From positions 2,590,754 to 2,639,877 of the forward strand of contig NZ_LIGG01000001.1 in the NCBI RefSeq assembly GCF_001273925.1: a stretch of 49,124 nt of DNA, given 5' to 3'. Within the stretch, counting starts at the first letter, position 1. Each line of letters begins with the position of its first letter. The notes under the pieces are model-generated. The model searched no databases, was not told where the DNA came from, and was given only the letters and a program-made list of their open reading frames with translations. Positions 17,055 to 25,590 of this stretch are shown here, piece after piece. The translations under genes and the position numbers were made by a program. The stretch comes from Bacillus sp. FJAT-27251 (GTDB lineage: Bacteria; Bacillota; Bacilli; Bacillales; Cytobacillaceae).

Positions 17055-17123
17055 AATATGGGGCTTTACTTCAGAAAGAAGTAAGGCTTTTCTGTTTAAC
17101 TACCGGGGAAGGGTAGTTTAAGA
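17055..17123 (+). repeat. Decayed 85-bp repeat copy in a 600-bp gene-free gap
   Basis: The hairpin GCTTTACTTC-AGAAA-GAAGTAAGGC with TTTT, then CGGGG and GGTAGTTTAAG, follows the repeat's layout with poor sequence identity. The gap 16967-17574 also contains a short TTGAACTAAAGTGTGC fragment near 17269-17288. I see no convincing gene; a 29-codon hydrophobic ATG frame at 17144-17233 has no ribosome site. Confidence 0.4.
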
Positions 17124-17574
17124 AGAATAGTTCATCGAAAGAATGGTTGTACCTATCGGTGAGATTGCTGTACTGCTTATAACTCTTTATTTCAATGTAT
17201 ATCCTTTATTTCGTATTAGAATACACGGCTGATAGAAGAGAAACTCAGTAATAAAGAAGCAATTTCTTCTTGAACTAAAGTGTGCTTATCTCCAATAAGG
17301 ATTTAAACAAGGGCCCCATTAGAGGCACTTGTTTTAATTACAATAATTACAACTAACAGCACTATGGACACCACTTCTTTTAGTAAATGTTCCTTATTAG
17401 TGGAATTCCATTAACAATCAAAAAGCAGCTTTGTTGAAAAATAAGTGTAAAGAAATGGTTAATTTTTGTGAAGTATAAAGGATTGTAGTACACCCCTATT
17501 GAAAATTTAAAAGATACTAGGGTTGGCAATAAATTTATAGAGAAATAATTTTTATGCGGAAAGGAGGAAAAATT

Positions 17575-19929
17575 TTGTTTTCAAAAATTGTGAAGAATGA
17601 TCTTAACAGGAAGAAAATCATAACGGTAACAGTGTTTGTGTTTATAACCATGGCGGTTCTTTTGGGAGCTAGTGCAACAAATATCGTTGCAAATTTAATT
17701 CAGTCAATGTCGGAACTGCAGGAACGTGCAGTGCCAGCTGACATTACGGTGATGCATGCCGGAGAATATGACCAGGCAGAAATCAATCAATTCACAGAAC
17801 AATACCGTGACCATATAGCGACGCAGGAGACGATGGTTCTTCAGAATATTGACGGCAGCAATATTCATTTTGGCCAAAATCAAACGATGGCTGGAACGAT
17901 ACAGGATATTTCATTTGTTGTACAGAACAAGAAATTTGATTTTATATTGGATCTGGACAATGAAAAGCTGGATGTAAAGCAAGGAGAAGTGGCTGTTCCC
18001 ATCTATTTCATGGAACAACATGACTTAAAAATAGGGGATAGGATTACGGTGAGAGGCGGCGGGGATGAGAAAGAGTTTGTCATTTCAGATTATGCAAGAG
18101 ATTTTGAGATGAACTCTTCGCTTACTTCTTCGAAACGGTTTGTGATAAATCAGAATGACTTTGATGAAATGCTTAAAATGCAGGCTGGGGAACTGGAATA
18201 TATGATCGAATTCAAGCTGAATGAAAACGGGGATTCTCAGGCTGTTCAGGATGCATATATCGAAGCAGGTCTTCCAGCAAACGGTCCTATAGTTGGAGGA
18301 ACGATATTTCTATTGTTTAATGCTATGTCAGATGCAGCTGTTTCAATGGTCATTATACTCATCAGTATTCTGCTGATTATTATAGCATCGCTCTGTATCA
18401 GACTTACGTTTCTGGCAACGATTGATGAAGATTTAAGAGAAATCGGTGTTATGAAAGCAATAGGTATATCCAAAAAGGATATAAAGAATGTCTATCTTAA
18501 CAAATACAGAGTTATGTCAGTGACAGCCGGTATAATAGGCTATCTGCTTTCCTTTGTATTTGTAAATCTGTTTAACGCCAATATGAGACTTTACATATCA
18601 TCGGAATTATCAGGAAACTTAAAATATCTATTATCGCTTATAGCTCCATTATTTGTCTATTTCATGATTGTGATGTACAGCAAGAAAATACTGAAAAGAA
18701 TCGATAGGATTTCTGCGGTGGAAGCATTACGTTCAGATATCATGGAACGTGGAAAAAACCGAAAATACAGTTTTCCCCTGCTTACGAATAAATTCTTCAG
18801 CACCAATATTTACATGGGACTTAGGGATGTATGGATACGTTTTAAATTATACAGGTTGCTGTTTTTTATTTTTGCCGTATGTACGTTTATTGTCATACTT
18901 CCCTTAAATATGTATAACACCATGAATTCAGCGGAATTCTCTACATACATGGGAATAGGAAAATCCGACATGAGAATTGATCTTCGAAGGACAGATACGA
19001 TTACAGAAGATATTAAAAAGCTGCAGGAAGAGCTGAAGAATGATCCGGATATTGAAAAGTATGCAACCTACATTACGTCTTCATACCAGGTCAAAAACGC
19101 GGAAGGTACCTGGGACTATATTAATATTGAGACAGGAGATTTTTCTGTATTTCCATTAAAATATCTGGAAGGCAGAGCACCGGAGGGTGAAGGAGAAATC
19201 TCGCTTTCCTTTGCCAATGCCGCAAAAGACGGATTAAACAAGAAAGTAGGAGATGAAGTAACCGTCAGGGTTGGCGGGGAAGACCAGACTTTATCCGTTA
19301 CAGGTATTTATCAGGATATTACAAACGGAGGGAAAACAGCAAAGGCGCATACGAATCTTGGGGTAAATGAAAAGGCCGTACTTTGGTATATTGTGAGCAT
19401 GGATTTAGCTCCGGACGTTAATATTCGTGAGAAAATGGACTACTACCAGAATGCTTACGATTCTGCGCAGGTAAATGATATCAAAGAATATACTGGGCAG
19501 ACTCTTGGAAATATCATTAATCAGATGAGCCTGATTGTTATAGGAGGAATAGCAATAGCAGGAATCATTGCTGTTTTGATAACGGCATTATTCCTTAAGA
19601 TGTTATTATCAAAGGATATGTCTCAGATTGCCATTATGCGAAGTGTAGGATTAACTTCTAAACATATTAAACATCAATATATGGCAGGAACCTTGCTGGT
19701 ACTTATATTGGGAATCCTCTTTGGTGTGCTGGCTACAAATTATTTAGGGGAGTTTCTGGTAAGTATAGCAATGTCCATTATGGGAGCTGCAAAAATTGAA
19801 TTGGTTAATATTGCATGGCAGACTTGGCTGCTCTGTCCGTTAGCATTCATTTTAGTAGTTGGATATACGATATCTGTGTGCTGTAAGGTAGCAGAAGATG
19901 AGGATTTATCGGTAGTTTTTAGAAGTTAG
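17575..19929 (+). CDS. FtsX-like ABC transporter permease (peptide/antibiotic type)
   Basis: A 784-residue permease with two FtsX/MacB-type halves: TM1 at the N-terminus, a large extracytoplasmic region (about 40-230), three TM helices (about 245-375), a second TM (about 420-445), a second extracytoplasmic region and three C-terminal TM helices. This matches permeases of lantibiotic- or bacitracin-type export and sensing systems. Start is TTG 17575, seven bases after AAAGGAGG. Its ATPase is encoded 156 bp downstream; in most such pairs the ATPase comes first. No two-component system is adjacent. Codon choice (many ATA and AGA) seems to differ from nearby housekeeping genes, so acquisition is possible. 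Confidence 0.88.
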   Translation: MFSKIVKNDLNRKKIITVTVFVFITMAVLLGASATNIVANLIQSMSELQERAVPADITVMHAGEYDQAEINQFTEQYRDHIATQETMVLQNIDGSNIHFGQNQTMAGTIQDISFVVQNKKFDFILDLDNEKLDVKQGEVAVPIYFMEQHDLKIGDRITVRGGGDEKEFVISDYARDFEMNSSLTSSKRFVINQNDFDEMLKMQAGELEYMIEFKLNENGDSQAVQDAYIEAGLPANGPIVGGTIFLLFNAMSDAAVSMVIILISILLIIIASLCIRLTFLATIDEDLREIGVMKAIGISKKDIKNVYLNKYRVMSVTAGIIGYLLSFVFVNLFNANMRLYISSELSGNLKYLLSLIAPLFVYFMIVMYSKKILKRIDRISAVEALRSDIMERGKNRKYSFPLLTNKFFSTNIYMGLRDVWIRFKLYRLLFFIFAVCTFIVILPLNMYNTMNSAEFSTYMGIGKSDMRIDLRRTDTITEDIKKLQEELKNDPDIEKYATYITSSYQVKNAEGTWDYINIETGDFSVFPLKYLEGRAPEGEGEISLSFANAAKDGLNKKVGDEVTVRVGGEDQTLSVTGIYQDITNGGKTAKAHTNLGVNEKAVLWYIVSMDLAPDVNIREKMDYYQNAYDSAQVNDIKEYTGQTLGNIINQMSLIVIGGIAIAGIIAVLITALFLKMLLSKDMSQIAIMRSVGLTSKHIKHQYMAGTLLVLILGILFGVLATNYLGEFLVSIAMSIMGAAKIELVNIAWQTWLLCPLAFILVVGYTISVCCKVAEDEDLSVVFRS

Positions 19930-20085
19930 AACGGCTTAAAAGAATCGGGGCATTAGGATGCCTGCGAAGTTGGAAGAAGTCCCCTGCGTGAAGCACCGAT
20001 ATAGATGCGAAGGCAGATTCCTAAAGAATAGGATTATTGGGGTGCCCATGTGGATATAGACTTTGATTGAAATGGAGAAATATAC

Positions 20086-20853
20086 ATGACCAAAATAATA
20101 GAAGCAATAAGTTTGAACAAAAAAGTAGAATTAGGAAAAGATAATGAGCTTCATATTTTAAAGGATGTAACCTTGGAAATAGAAGATGGTGAGTTCTTAT
20201 CGGTCATGGGGCCATCGGGAAGTGGAAAATCAACACTGTTATATAATGTAAGTGGTATGGATAGAATTACTTCTGGCCATGTGAAATTTAAAGGCCAAGA
20301 AATCGGCGGACTAAAGGAAGAAGAACTGGCAAAGATTCGACTGAAAAACATGGGATTTATCTTTCAGGATATTAATCTATTAAAAAATCTTTCATTGATT
20401 GACAATGTTATGTTTCCTGCTCTTGTCTCAAAGGATGTGGATAAAAAAGCGGTACATCAAAAAGCAAAAAAACTATTTGAAATGACAGGGATTAAAAAGC
20501 TTGAAGAACATAATATCAGCCAGGCCTCTGGTGGACAGCTGCAGCGAGTCGGCATCTGTAGAGCATTGATAAATGATCCGGATATCATTTTTGGAGATGA
20601 GCCGACCGGAGCATTAGATTCCAAATCGACAGAAGGGATTATGTCAATCCTTGCAGAGGTTAATAAAAAAGGAACAACCATAATGATTGTTACGCATGAT
20701 GTAAAGGTAGCAGCAAAAACCGAAAGAGTATTGTATATGGTAGATGGAAATATTGTGGCTCAGAAGAAAATGCATAAATACGATGGACAGCATGACGATA
20801 TTAAAGAAAGAGAAGAAAGCATTATGAAATGGTTAGTGGAAAATGGATTTTAA
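20086..20853 (+). CDS. ABC transporter ATP-binding protein (MacB/BceA type)
   Basis: The 255-residue ATPase partner of the preceding permease. Walker A is GPSGSGKST (about residues 43-51), the Q-loop is FIFQDINLL, the signature is ASGGQLQRVGICRAL, Walker B is IIFGDEPTGALD and the H-loop is IVTHD. The LDSKS and GDEPTGALD wording is characteristic of the LolD/MacB/BceA clade. The C-terminal 25 residues after the H-loop extend the usual fold. Start ATG 20086 has only a modest GGAGAAATATAC site. The 156-bp spacer before it has no open frame that I recognise. Confidence 0.92.
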   Translation: MTKIIEAISLNKKVELGKDNELHILKDVTLEIEDGEFLSVMGPSGSGKSTLLYNVSGMDRITSGHVKFKGQEIGGLKEEELAKIRLKNMGFIFQDINLLKNLSLIDNVMFPALVSKDVDKKAVHQKAKKLFEMTGIKKLEEHNISQASGGQLQRVGICRALINDPDIIFGDEPTGALDSKSTEGIMSILAEVNKKGTTIMIVTHDVKVAAKTERVLYMVDGNIVAQKKMHKYDGQHDDIKEREESIMKWLVENGF

Positions 20854-20892
20854 TTTTTCAGGTTTTATCCATGCCCAGGCTTTTTTTAAAAG

Positions 20893-20927
20893 GAATAAGC
20901 AGCTTAGGCCAAGCTTAAAGCTTATTC
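20893..20927 (+). terminator. Candidate terminator after the ABC exporter
   Basis: GAATAAGC (20893-20900) pairs with GCTTATTC (20920-20927), with an inner CTTAG/AAGCTT region able to extend the stem, then an A/T-rich run. Confidence 0.5.
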
Positions 20928-20969
20928 TATATTTATTATACTTGTCTTATCTTGCTAATATCCTAAGCC

Positions 20970-20995
20970 GTTTAAATAAGAATTTCACAGGGTAT
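20970..20995 (+). promoter_or_regulatory. SigB-type general-stress promoter
   Basis: GTTTAA (20970-20975) and GGGTAT (20990-20995) both match the SigB consensus exactly with a 14-bp spacer. Transcription would start near 21003, giving a leader of about 105 nt. The downstream SDR belongs to the family of general stress protein 39. Confidence 0.8.
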
Positions 20996-21109
20996 TCAAA
21001 AGATGTAACAGGGTGGAGTTAGTGAAGCGAGCAAAGCGTTTTGCTAGCCATTCGAATCTTTTTTAACCTTACAATTTAGGAATTAAACACGATAGGAGAT
21101 GTTTTTTTT

Positions 21110-22003
21110 ATGGGAAACTCACATCTAACTGATCCACGCAAGAAGTTTTATAACGAAAAATTCCCGGACCAAGAACAGGAAACTCCAGCGTTACAGAATG
21201 AAATGAGGCCCAAGCCTGACTGCGGGGAAGAATCCTATAAAGGATACAACCGCCTGGAAGGGCGCAATGCCTTGATTACTGGCGGGGATTCCGGGATTGG
21301 CCGGGCCGCCGCCATTGCCTATGCGCGTGAAGGCGCCAATGTGGCCATTCAATTCTTCCCTGGTGAAGAAGAGGATGCCAATGAAGTCAAAGAATTGATT
21401 GAAAGTGCAGGCAGAAAAGCATTGCTGCTGCCGTATGACTTGCGGGAAGACGGCGCAGCGACGGAAATTGTTACAAAAACAGTGGAAGCTTTTGGCGGGC
21501 TGGACACGCTCGTATTGAATGCCGCGCAGCAAATCGCGCAGCCATCCCTGAGTGAGTTAACCATGAAGCAAGTGCATGATACCTTCAAAGTGAACATCAT
21601 CAGCATGTTTGAGAGCGTAAAAGCAGCCGAAGAACATCTGGAACCAGGAAGCGCGATTATCACCACGACATCGGTCCAGTCATTCGAACCGTCCACATCT
21701 TTAGCGGATTATGCCGCTACAAAAGGAGCGATAAGCAACTTCACGGTTTCCTTGTCCTCATACTTTGCCTCGAAGGGTGTGCGTGTCAATGGTGTCGCGC
21801 CAGGGCCAATTTGGACGCCGCTGCAGTTGGATAACGGAAAATTGGATGGACAAATCCCTGAGTTTGGCCAAAACTATCCTCTAGGCCGTGCAGGACAGCC
21901 GGTAGAGCTTGCACCGGTATACGTTCTTCTGGCCTCTGATGAAGGAAGTTATATAACCGGTCAGATCTACGGGGTGACAGGCGGGAAGCCGATCGACTTG
22001 TAG
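21110..22003 (+). CDS. General-stress SDR oxidoreductase (YdaD/YhxC-like)
   Basis: A 297-residue classical short-chain dehydrogenase with the roughly 50-residue N-terminal extension (FYNEKFPDQEQETPALQNEM) typical of the B. subtilis YdaD (Gsp39), YhdF and YhxC group. The cofactor loop is TGGDSGIGRAAA, the NAG-equivalent is LNAAQQ, and the active site is Ser in TTTSVQS with YAATK (Y-x3-K). The C-terminus TGQIYGVTGGKPI is typical. The gene is visibly richer in G+C than its neighbours. A SigB promoter precedes it, fitting a role in general stress; the substrate is unknown. Confidence 0.92.
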   Translation: MGNSHLTDPRKKFYNEKFPDQEQETPALQNEMRPKPDCGEESYKGYNRLEGRNALITGGDSGIGRAAAIAYAREGANVAIQFFPGEEEDANEVKELIESAGRKALLLPYDLREDGAATEIVTKTVEAFGGLDTLVLNAAQQIAQPSLSELTMKQVHDTFKVNIISMFESVKAAEEHLEPGSAIITTTSVQSFEPSTSLADYAATKGAISNFTVSLSSYFASKGVRVNGVAPGPIWTPLQLDNGKLDGQIPEFGQNYPLGRAGQPVELAPVYVLLASDEGSYITGQIYGVTGGKPIDL

Positions 22004-22020
22004 TTTTAAATGTAAAATTA

Positions 22021-22101
22021 AACGAGTGCTTTAATCCAAGAAGGATTAAGGCACTTTTTTGTTGAAGTCCTTATTGAACAAACGTGGCAGGGTAGTTTAA
22101 G
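22021..22101 (+). repeat. 85-bp structured repeat, copy 4
   Basis: GTGCTTTAATCC and GGATTAAGGCAC form a good 12-bp hairpin followed by a T-run; then GTTGAAGTCCTTATTGAAC and GTGGCAGGGTAGTTTAAG. It begins 17 bp after the SDR stop and serves as its likely terminator. Confidence 0.92.
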
Positions 22102-22162
22102 AAAAGGAGATATAGTAAATAAAGCGAAGTATTTTAATGTATCCTATTTTAGGAGGTTGTCA

Positions 22163-22516
22163 ATGAGTCCTGTTATAAATCAAATCGGAACCGTCTTCAT
22201 TCCTGTAAGTAATGTCGAAGAAGCAAGGAATTGGTATTGTGATATTTTGGGGTTAAAGGCAGAAGGTGAGATCTTATTTGGGCATTTATTTATTATACCA
22301 ACAACGAATGGAACTGGAATTGTATTGGATAGCAAGATTTATTCAAAAGAAAATATTTTTAAAACCCCAGCTTTTCATTTTAATGCCCACGATATTGAAG
22401 CAGCCTATAGTTTTATGAAGGATAAGAATGTTGAATTAACCACAGGAATTGAGCATAATCATTGGTTTAAATTCAAAGACCCTTATGGAAATCATTTAAT
22501 GGTGTGCAAGTGTTAA
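22163..22516 (+). CDS. VOC (glyoxalase/bleomycin-resistance-like) protein
   Basis: A 117-residue single vicinal-oxygen-chelate domain. Visible family features are GTVFIPVSNVEEARNWYCDILGL at the N-terminus and FKFKDPYGNHLMVCKC at the C-terminus, where DPYGN is the classical last-strand motif. A metal role is possible but substrate cannot be inferred. Start ATG 22163 lies six bases after AGGAGG; TTG 22157 is too close to it. Confidence 0.88.
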   Translation: MSPVINQIGTVFIPVSNVEEARNWYCDILGLKAEGEILFGHLFIIPTTNGTGIVLDSKIYSKENIFKTPAFHFNAHDIEAAYSFMKDKNVELTTGIEHNHWFKFKDPYGNHLMVCKC

Positions 22517-22599
22517 TTTTTTTACCAATCGATGCATAGTTCAGTTGGGACAGCGTGGTACAATAAGCAAATGATATATTTTTATAAGGGGGAGATTAG

Positions 22600-22893
22600 T
22601 TGATTTTAGAAGCAGTTATGCTACAAGTTAAACTAGGTATGGAAGAAGAATATGAGGCAGTATTTCAAGAAGCATCAAAAATCATATCATCCATGCCGGG
22701 TTATATAACTCACGAATTACAACGTTGTATAGAAGTAAAAGGGAAATACTTGTTGTTGGTGAAGTGGGAGACATTAGAAGACCATACAATTGGATTTCGG
22801 CAATCGAAGGAGTATCAAGAATGGAAAAATAACCTGCATCATTTCTACGATCCATTTCCAACAGTGGAACACTTCGAAAATGTTCTGCTTTAA
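22600..22893 (+). CDS. ABM-domain (antibiotic biosynthesis monooxygenase-like) protein
   Basis: A 97-residue dimeric alpha/beta-barrel monooxygenase-fold protein. Diagnostic features: an N-terminal strand (ILEAVMLQVKLG), the helix EEEYEAVFQEASKIISSMPGY, the strand KYLLLVKWETLEDHTIGFRQS and the helix EYQEWKN with the terminal VEHFENV. Members include cofactor-free oxygenases and heme-degrading enzymes; the heme ligands of IsdG-type enzymes are not evident. Start TTG 22600 follows AAGGGGGAG. Confidence 0.85.
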   Translation: MILEAVMLQVKLGMEEEYEAVFQEASKIISSMPGYITHELQRCIEVKGKYLLLVKWETLEDHTIGFRQSKEYQEWKNNLHHFYDPFPTVEHFENVLL

Positions 22894-22929
22894 TACGTTA
22901 TAAAATTTTTTCAAAAGGATGATTATAGT

Positions 22930-23259
22930 TTGAAAAGGGCCTGGGAAGCTTTGCAGCTGTTAGTAGTAAAATCTCGTCTCCGAGTACCACTGTATATCCT
23001 TACCTTCATCACTGGTATAGGATTTTTTTTCGTTTCACCTGATCTTTTTTTACCGACCATATTTATCGCATTGTTAGGTTCCTTATTCGTTTTTGAAAGT
23101 ATCCACCCTGATGGATACCAAAGTGTTTTTCTTGGTCATATGAAGCCTGGGAAGCTGCGAAAGAACATGTCTGTTTTTCTGACCGTTATAGGAATCAGCC
23201 TTGGAGCTTTTCTGATGTTTATCGGGATTGGCGCAGAATTAGGGCGGCATTTTGGGTAA
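22930..23259 (+). CDS. Small membrane protein, unknown function
   Basis: A 109-residue protein with three predicted TM helices (about 18-35, 38-57 and 80-103) and a positively charged N-terminus. Start TTG 22930 behind AAAAGGATG. The loop between TM2 and TM3 (IHPDGYQSVFLGHMKPGKLRK) is distinctive, but I do not recognise the family. Confidence 0.75.
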   Translation: MKRAWEALQLLVVKSRLRVPLYILTFITGIGFFFVSPDLFLPTIFIALLGSLFVFESIHPDGYQSVFLGHMKPGKLRKNMSVFLTVIGISLGAFLMFIGIGAELGRHFG

Positions 23260-23334
23260 AATACTCCCGGATGGAATTTATCAATGAACATACGGTGAGG
23301 TTACTTTATTAAGTATAGTAGAAAGGATATTAAG

Positions 23335-23553
23335 ATGAAATTGTTCAAAAATATGTCCGAAGCACAATCTAAAAACTGGAACAAAAGTGCTGTTCTAGGC
23401 TTTTATACATATATGGTACTTTTATTCATAGATCAAACTTATAGCTTACTATTTACAAGCAATCTCTTTTCTTCTTCTGTCATTTTTTGGACTGGACTAA
23501 TAGTAGCTTTTGTGTATCAGTTTATCTTGGACCGAACAGCGAAAAGGGAATGA
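23335..23553 (+). CDS. Small membrane protein, unknown function
   Basis: A 72-residue protein with two TM helices (about 19-37 and 44-64) and a basic C-terminus. ATG 23335 follows GAAAGGATATTAAG. Not recognised. It is one of a run of short, apparently unrelated genes between 22 and 26 kb. Confidence 0.72.
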   Translation: MKLFKNMSEAQSKNWNKSAVLGFYTYMVLLFIDQTYSLLFTSNLFSSSVIFWTGLIVAFVYQFILDRTAKRE

Positions 23554-23588
23554 ACATTCATCAATTCATTCATTAGGAGAAATGATTT

Positions 23589-23984
23589 ATGACTAAAGGG
23601 TTGCTGCATCATATTGAGTTGTACGTGTCTAATTTGGAAAAAACGGTGGAATTTTGGGGATGGTTTCTACAAGAACTGGGATACAGACCTTTTCAACAAT
23701 GGGAAGGCGGGCAAAGCTGGAAATTAGGTGATACTTACATTGTATTTGTGCAAGTGGAGAAACGTTTCCTCGATATTCCATACCATCGCTGCCGAGTTGG
23801 GCTGAATCATTTAGCCTTTCATGCAGATTCACGAAGTCTCGTTGATGAAATAACAAGAGCATTGCAAGCTAAAGGGGTAAGTATCCTCTATAAAAATAAA
23901 CATCCCTTTGCGGGAGGGGATGATTATTATGCCGTTTTTTTTGAAGACCCCGATAGAATCAAAGTAGAACTTGTTGCTCCATAA
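23589..23984 (+). CDS. VOC (glyoxalase-like) protein
   Basis: A 131-residue VOC-fold protein distinct from the one at 22163. The N-terminus GLLHHIELYVSNLEKTVEFWGWFLQEL and the internal VGLNHLAFHADSR provide the first two chelating His positions (His in HHIELYV and in NHLAFHA); FFEDPDRIKVELV at the C-terminus supplies the Glu. With all three ligand positions present, a metal-dependent enzyme is plausible. Start ATG 23589 behind TTAGGAGAAATG. Confidence 0.88.
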   Translation: MTKGLLHHIELYVSNLEKTVEFWGWFLQELGYRPFQQWEGGQSWKLGDTYIVFVQVEKRFLDIPYHRCRVGLNHLAFHADSRSLVDEITRALQAKGVSILYKNKHPFAGGDDYYAVFFEDPDRIKVELVAP

Positions 23985-23988
23985 AGCC

Positions 23989-24013
23989 GACTTACAGGGC
24001 AGGTTTGTTTTAA
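23989..24013 (+). repeat. 85-bp repeat, 3' fragment
   Basis: CTTACAGGGCAGGTTTG and the next bases match only the last third of the repeat. Confidence 0.4.
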
Positions 24014-24051
24014 AAAATCTTAATCATTAAAAAAGAAACGGGTAATGTTAA

Positions 24052-24261
24052 ATGAAAAATAATCCTAGGCTTGGACTATCAGTGTCTTTAGTTGTTTTAA
24101 TCGGATTGCCAGTTATTTTTCTATTAACTTCTCTGATAACTGGTGAGTGGCGTTATTTAATATATAGTATTATTCCATCTCTTTCTGCTGGGCTCACGGG
24201 TCTTTTGATAAGTGCCCAACAGTTAAAAAAGTCCAACAAATTTAATGGACACAGGGGATAG
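24052..24261 (+). CDS. Small membrane protein with a truncated paralogue downstream
   Basis: A 69-residue protein with two TM helices (about 8-28 and 33-54) and a Lys-rich tail. The ribosome site is weak. Its N-terminus MKNNPRLGLSVSLVVL is repeated, with few changes, by an 17-codon broken frame at 24929. Unknown function. Confidence 0.7.
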   Translation: MKNNPRLGLSVSLVVLIGLPVIFLLTSLITGEWRYLIYSIIPSLSAGLTGLLISAQQLKKSNKFNGHRG

Positions 24262-24446
24262 TTTATGAATTGAAAAATGTTTATGTAAGAAGCGGCTTTC
24301 TAATTCCTTTTTAAGGATTGTAAGAAAAGGTACCCACGGAATAAGGTCTTGGTCTGTTTTATATAATTGTGAATATGATTAAGGATACGATAATTGCATT
24401 CTTTCTAGTAAAATATCGAGCAATTATATAACAGGGGGAAAATGAT

Positions 24447-24719
24447 ATGGATAATGTAATAAAGGTATCATCAAAGTCAAATCCAAATTCAGTTGCAGGT
24501 TCAATTGCAGGCATAATAAATGAAAGAGGAGTTACAGAAATACAAGTAATTGGAGCTGGTGCTTTAAATCAAGCCATTAAAGCAATTGCCATTGCAAGAG
24601 GATTTGTAGCTCCTAACGGTGTTAATTTGGTGTTTGTTCCTGCATTTACAGATATTTTAATCAATAATGAAAAAAGAACAGCAATCAAATTAATTGTAGG
24701 TCCTAAAAAAAGAAGATAG
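24447..24719 (+). CDS. spoVS: Stage V sporulation protein S family (SpoVS)
   Basis: A 90-residue member of the SpoVS family, whose members affect septation and coat assembly during sporulation and may bind nucleic acid (Alba-like fold). The family is strongly conserved and easily recognised: SNPNSVAGSIAGIINERG, IGAGALNQAIKAIAIARGFVAP and a PAFTDI block with RTAIKLIV near the end. It differs from the highly conserved canonical SpoVS at several positions and ends in KKRR, so it is probably a second paralogue rather than the main copy. Start ATG 24447 follows AGGGGGAAA. Confidence 0.93.
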   Translation: MDNVIKVSSKSNPNSVAGSIAGIINERGVTEIQVIGAGALNQAIKAIAIARGFVAPNGVNLVFVPAFTDILINNEKRTAIKLIVGPKKRR

Positions 24720-24846
24720 ATTTACGTTAAACATTCACGCTGATATGGATTTCTATATTCCCCCTTAGTCCCTCAATTCCCTTTACCTATAATTCTTTTT
24801 TTCTGTACTATCCATGAATAGGGTTGCAAGAATTTCGCTATTTTTT

Positions 24847-24876
24847 TGAACAAGTGCTGGAGGTTAGTTTAATAAA
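24847..24876 (+). repeat. 85-bp repeat, decayed 3' fragment
   Basis: GAACAAGTGCTGGAGG followed by TTAGTTTAATAA; weak match to the second half of the repeat. Confidence 0.35.
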
Positions 24877-24928
24877 ATCACCATCATGTATGGTATAATC
24901 TGGATATAATAAAACTAGGGTGCTGTTA

Positions 24929-24982
24929 ATGAAACATAATCCTAAGCTTGGACGAACAGTGTCTTTAATTGTTTTATTTTAG
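24929..24982 (+). pseudogene. Truncated paralogue of the small membrane gene at 24052
   Basis: The frame encodes MKHNPKLGRTVSLIVLF then TAG. Eleven of the first 16 residues equal the N-terminus of the 24052 product, and the nucleotide match ends abruptly after 50 bp. It is therefore the remnant of a duplication rather than a functional peptide gene. A repeat fragment lies upstream of each copy. Confidence 0.65.
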
Positions 24983-25000
24983 CCAAGGGAGGGTCAACTA

Positions 25001-25147
25001 GTGGTAAAGTTTGTTGATGACTTAGCGGGAGCTATATATGATGTTTTTAAATTTATCATGAAGTCAATTAGTTATTTACTTGCAGGGATGATTATGGTTG
25101 CCGTTCCAACGTATTTGATTGTTTGGATATTCGGGTTGTTTCAGTAA
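25001..25147 (+). CDS. 48-residue small membrane protein
   Basis: A GTG-started frame (25001) behind GGGAGGG encodes a protein with a short N-terminal amphipathic region (VKFVDDLAGAIYDVFKF) and one TM helix (about 25-46). It begins 18 bp after the broken paralogue above and may have replaced its 3' part. Not recognised. Confidence 0.5.
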   Translation: MVKFVDDLAGAIYDVFKFIMKSISYLLAGMIMVAVPTYLIVWIFGLFQ

Positions 25148-25172
25148 TTTTATTCTTTTACGTACTCTGGTG

Positions 25173-25214
25173 ATTTAGTAAGGATTACGCCCATTTTTGT
25201 TCAATTTCTTATTG
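25173..25214 (+). repeat. 85-bp repeat, partial copy
   Basis: AAGGATTACGCCCATTTTTG then TTCAATTTCTTATTG corresponds to the middle of the repeat. The gap 25148-25590 contains this copy, the one at 25267 and no gene that I can support. Confidence 0.55.
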
Positions 25215-25266
25215 ATTGGTAAACCTAGGAAGCATGATGAACAACTAAAAGAATATAATTCTTCTT

Positions 25267-25351
25267 GAACGACCGAATGCGTTGATCCATCAGGAGCAGC
25301 GCTATTTTTGTGATTGCCTTGTTAGCCAAATGAGGGAGTGGTGTTGAATAA
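25267..25351 (+). repeat. 85-bp structured repeat, copy 5 (diverged)
   Basis: GAACGACCGAATGCGTTGAT, then AGGAGCAGCGCTATTTTTG, CCTTGTTAGCCAAATGAGGG and GTGTTGAATAA. All parts of the repeat are in order, but hairpin 1 has lost much of its pairing. Confidence 0.7.
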
Positions 25352-25590
25352 CAGTGGGTTTTCCATCCAATTGTTATTGACTTGAAAAATGAGGAGAGTT
25401 AGTTAAGAATTCGCCAAGGAAATATCAAAAACAATTATAAGAGTGGCCAAGTATACGTTTGAACTGTTCTTTAAGTTTTAAGTTAGAGATAATCAATAAA
25501 ACAAACTATCTTAATCATTAATCATTAATTAGCATTTCGATAAAACGGTCAATTAAATAGATATTTATTTTAGGGAAAAGAGGTGGCGTC

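Noticed and set aside
19930-20085. A small gene between the ABC permease and ATPase genes
   Set aside because: No frame with a start, ribosome site and sensible protein; only short inverted repeats are visible.
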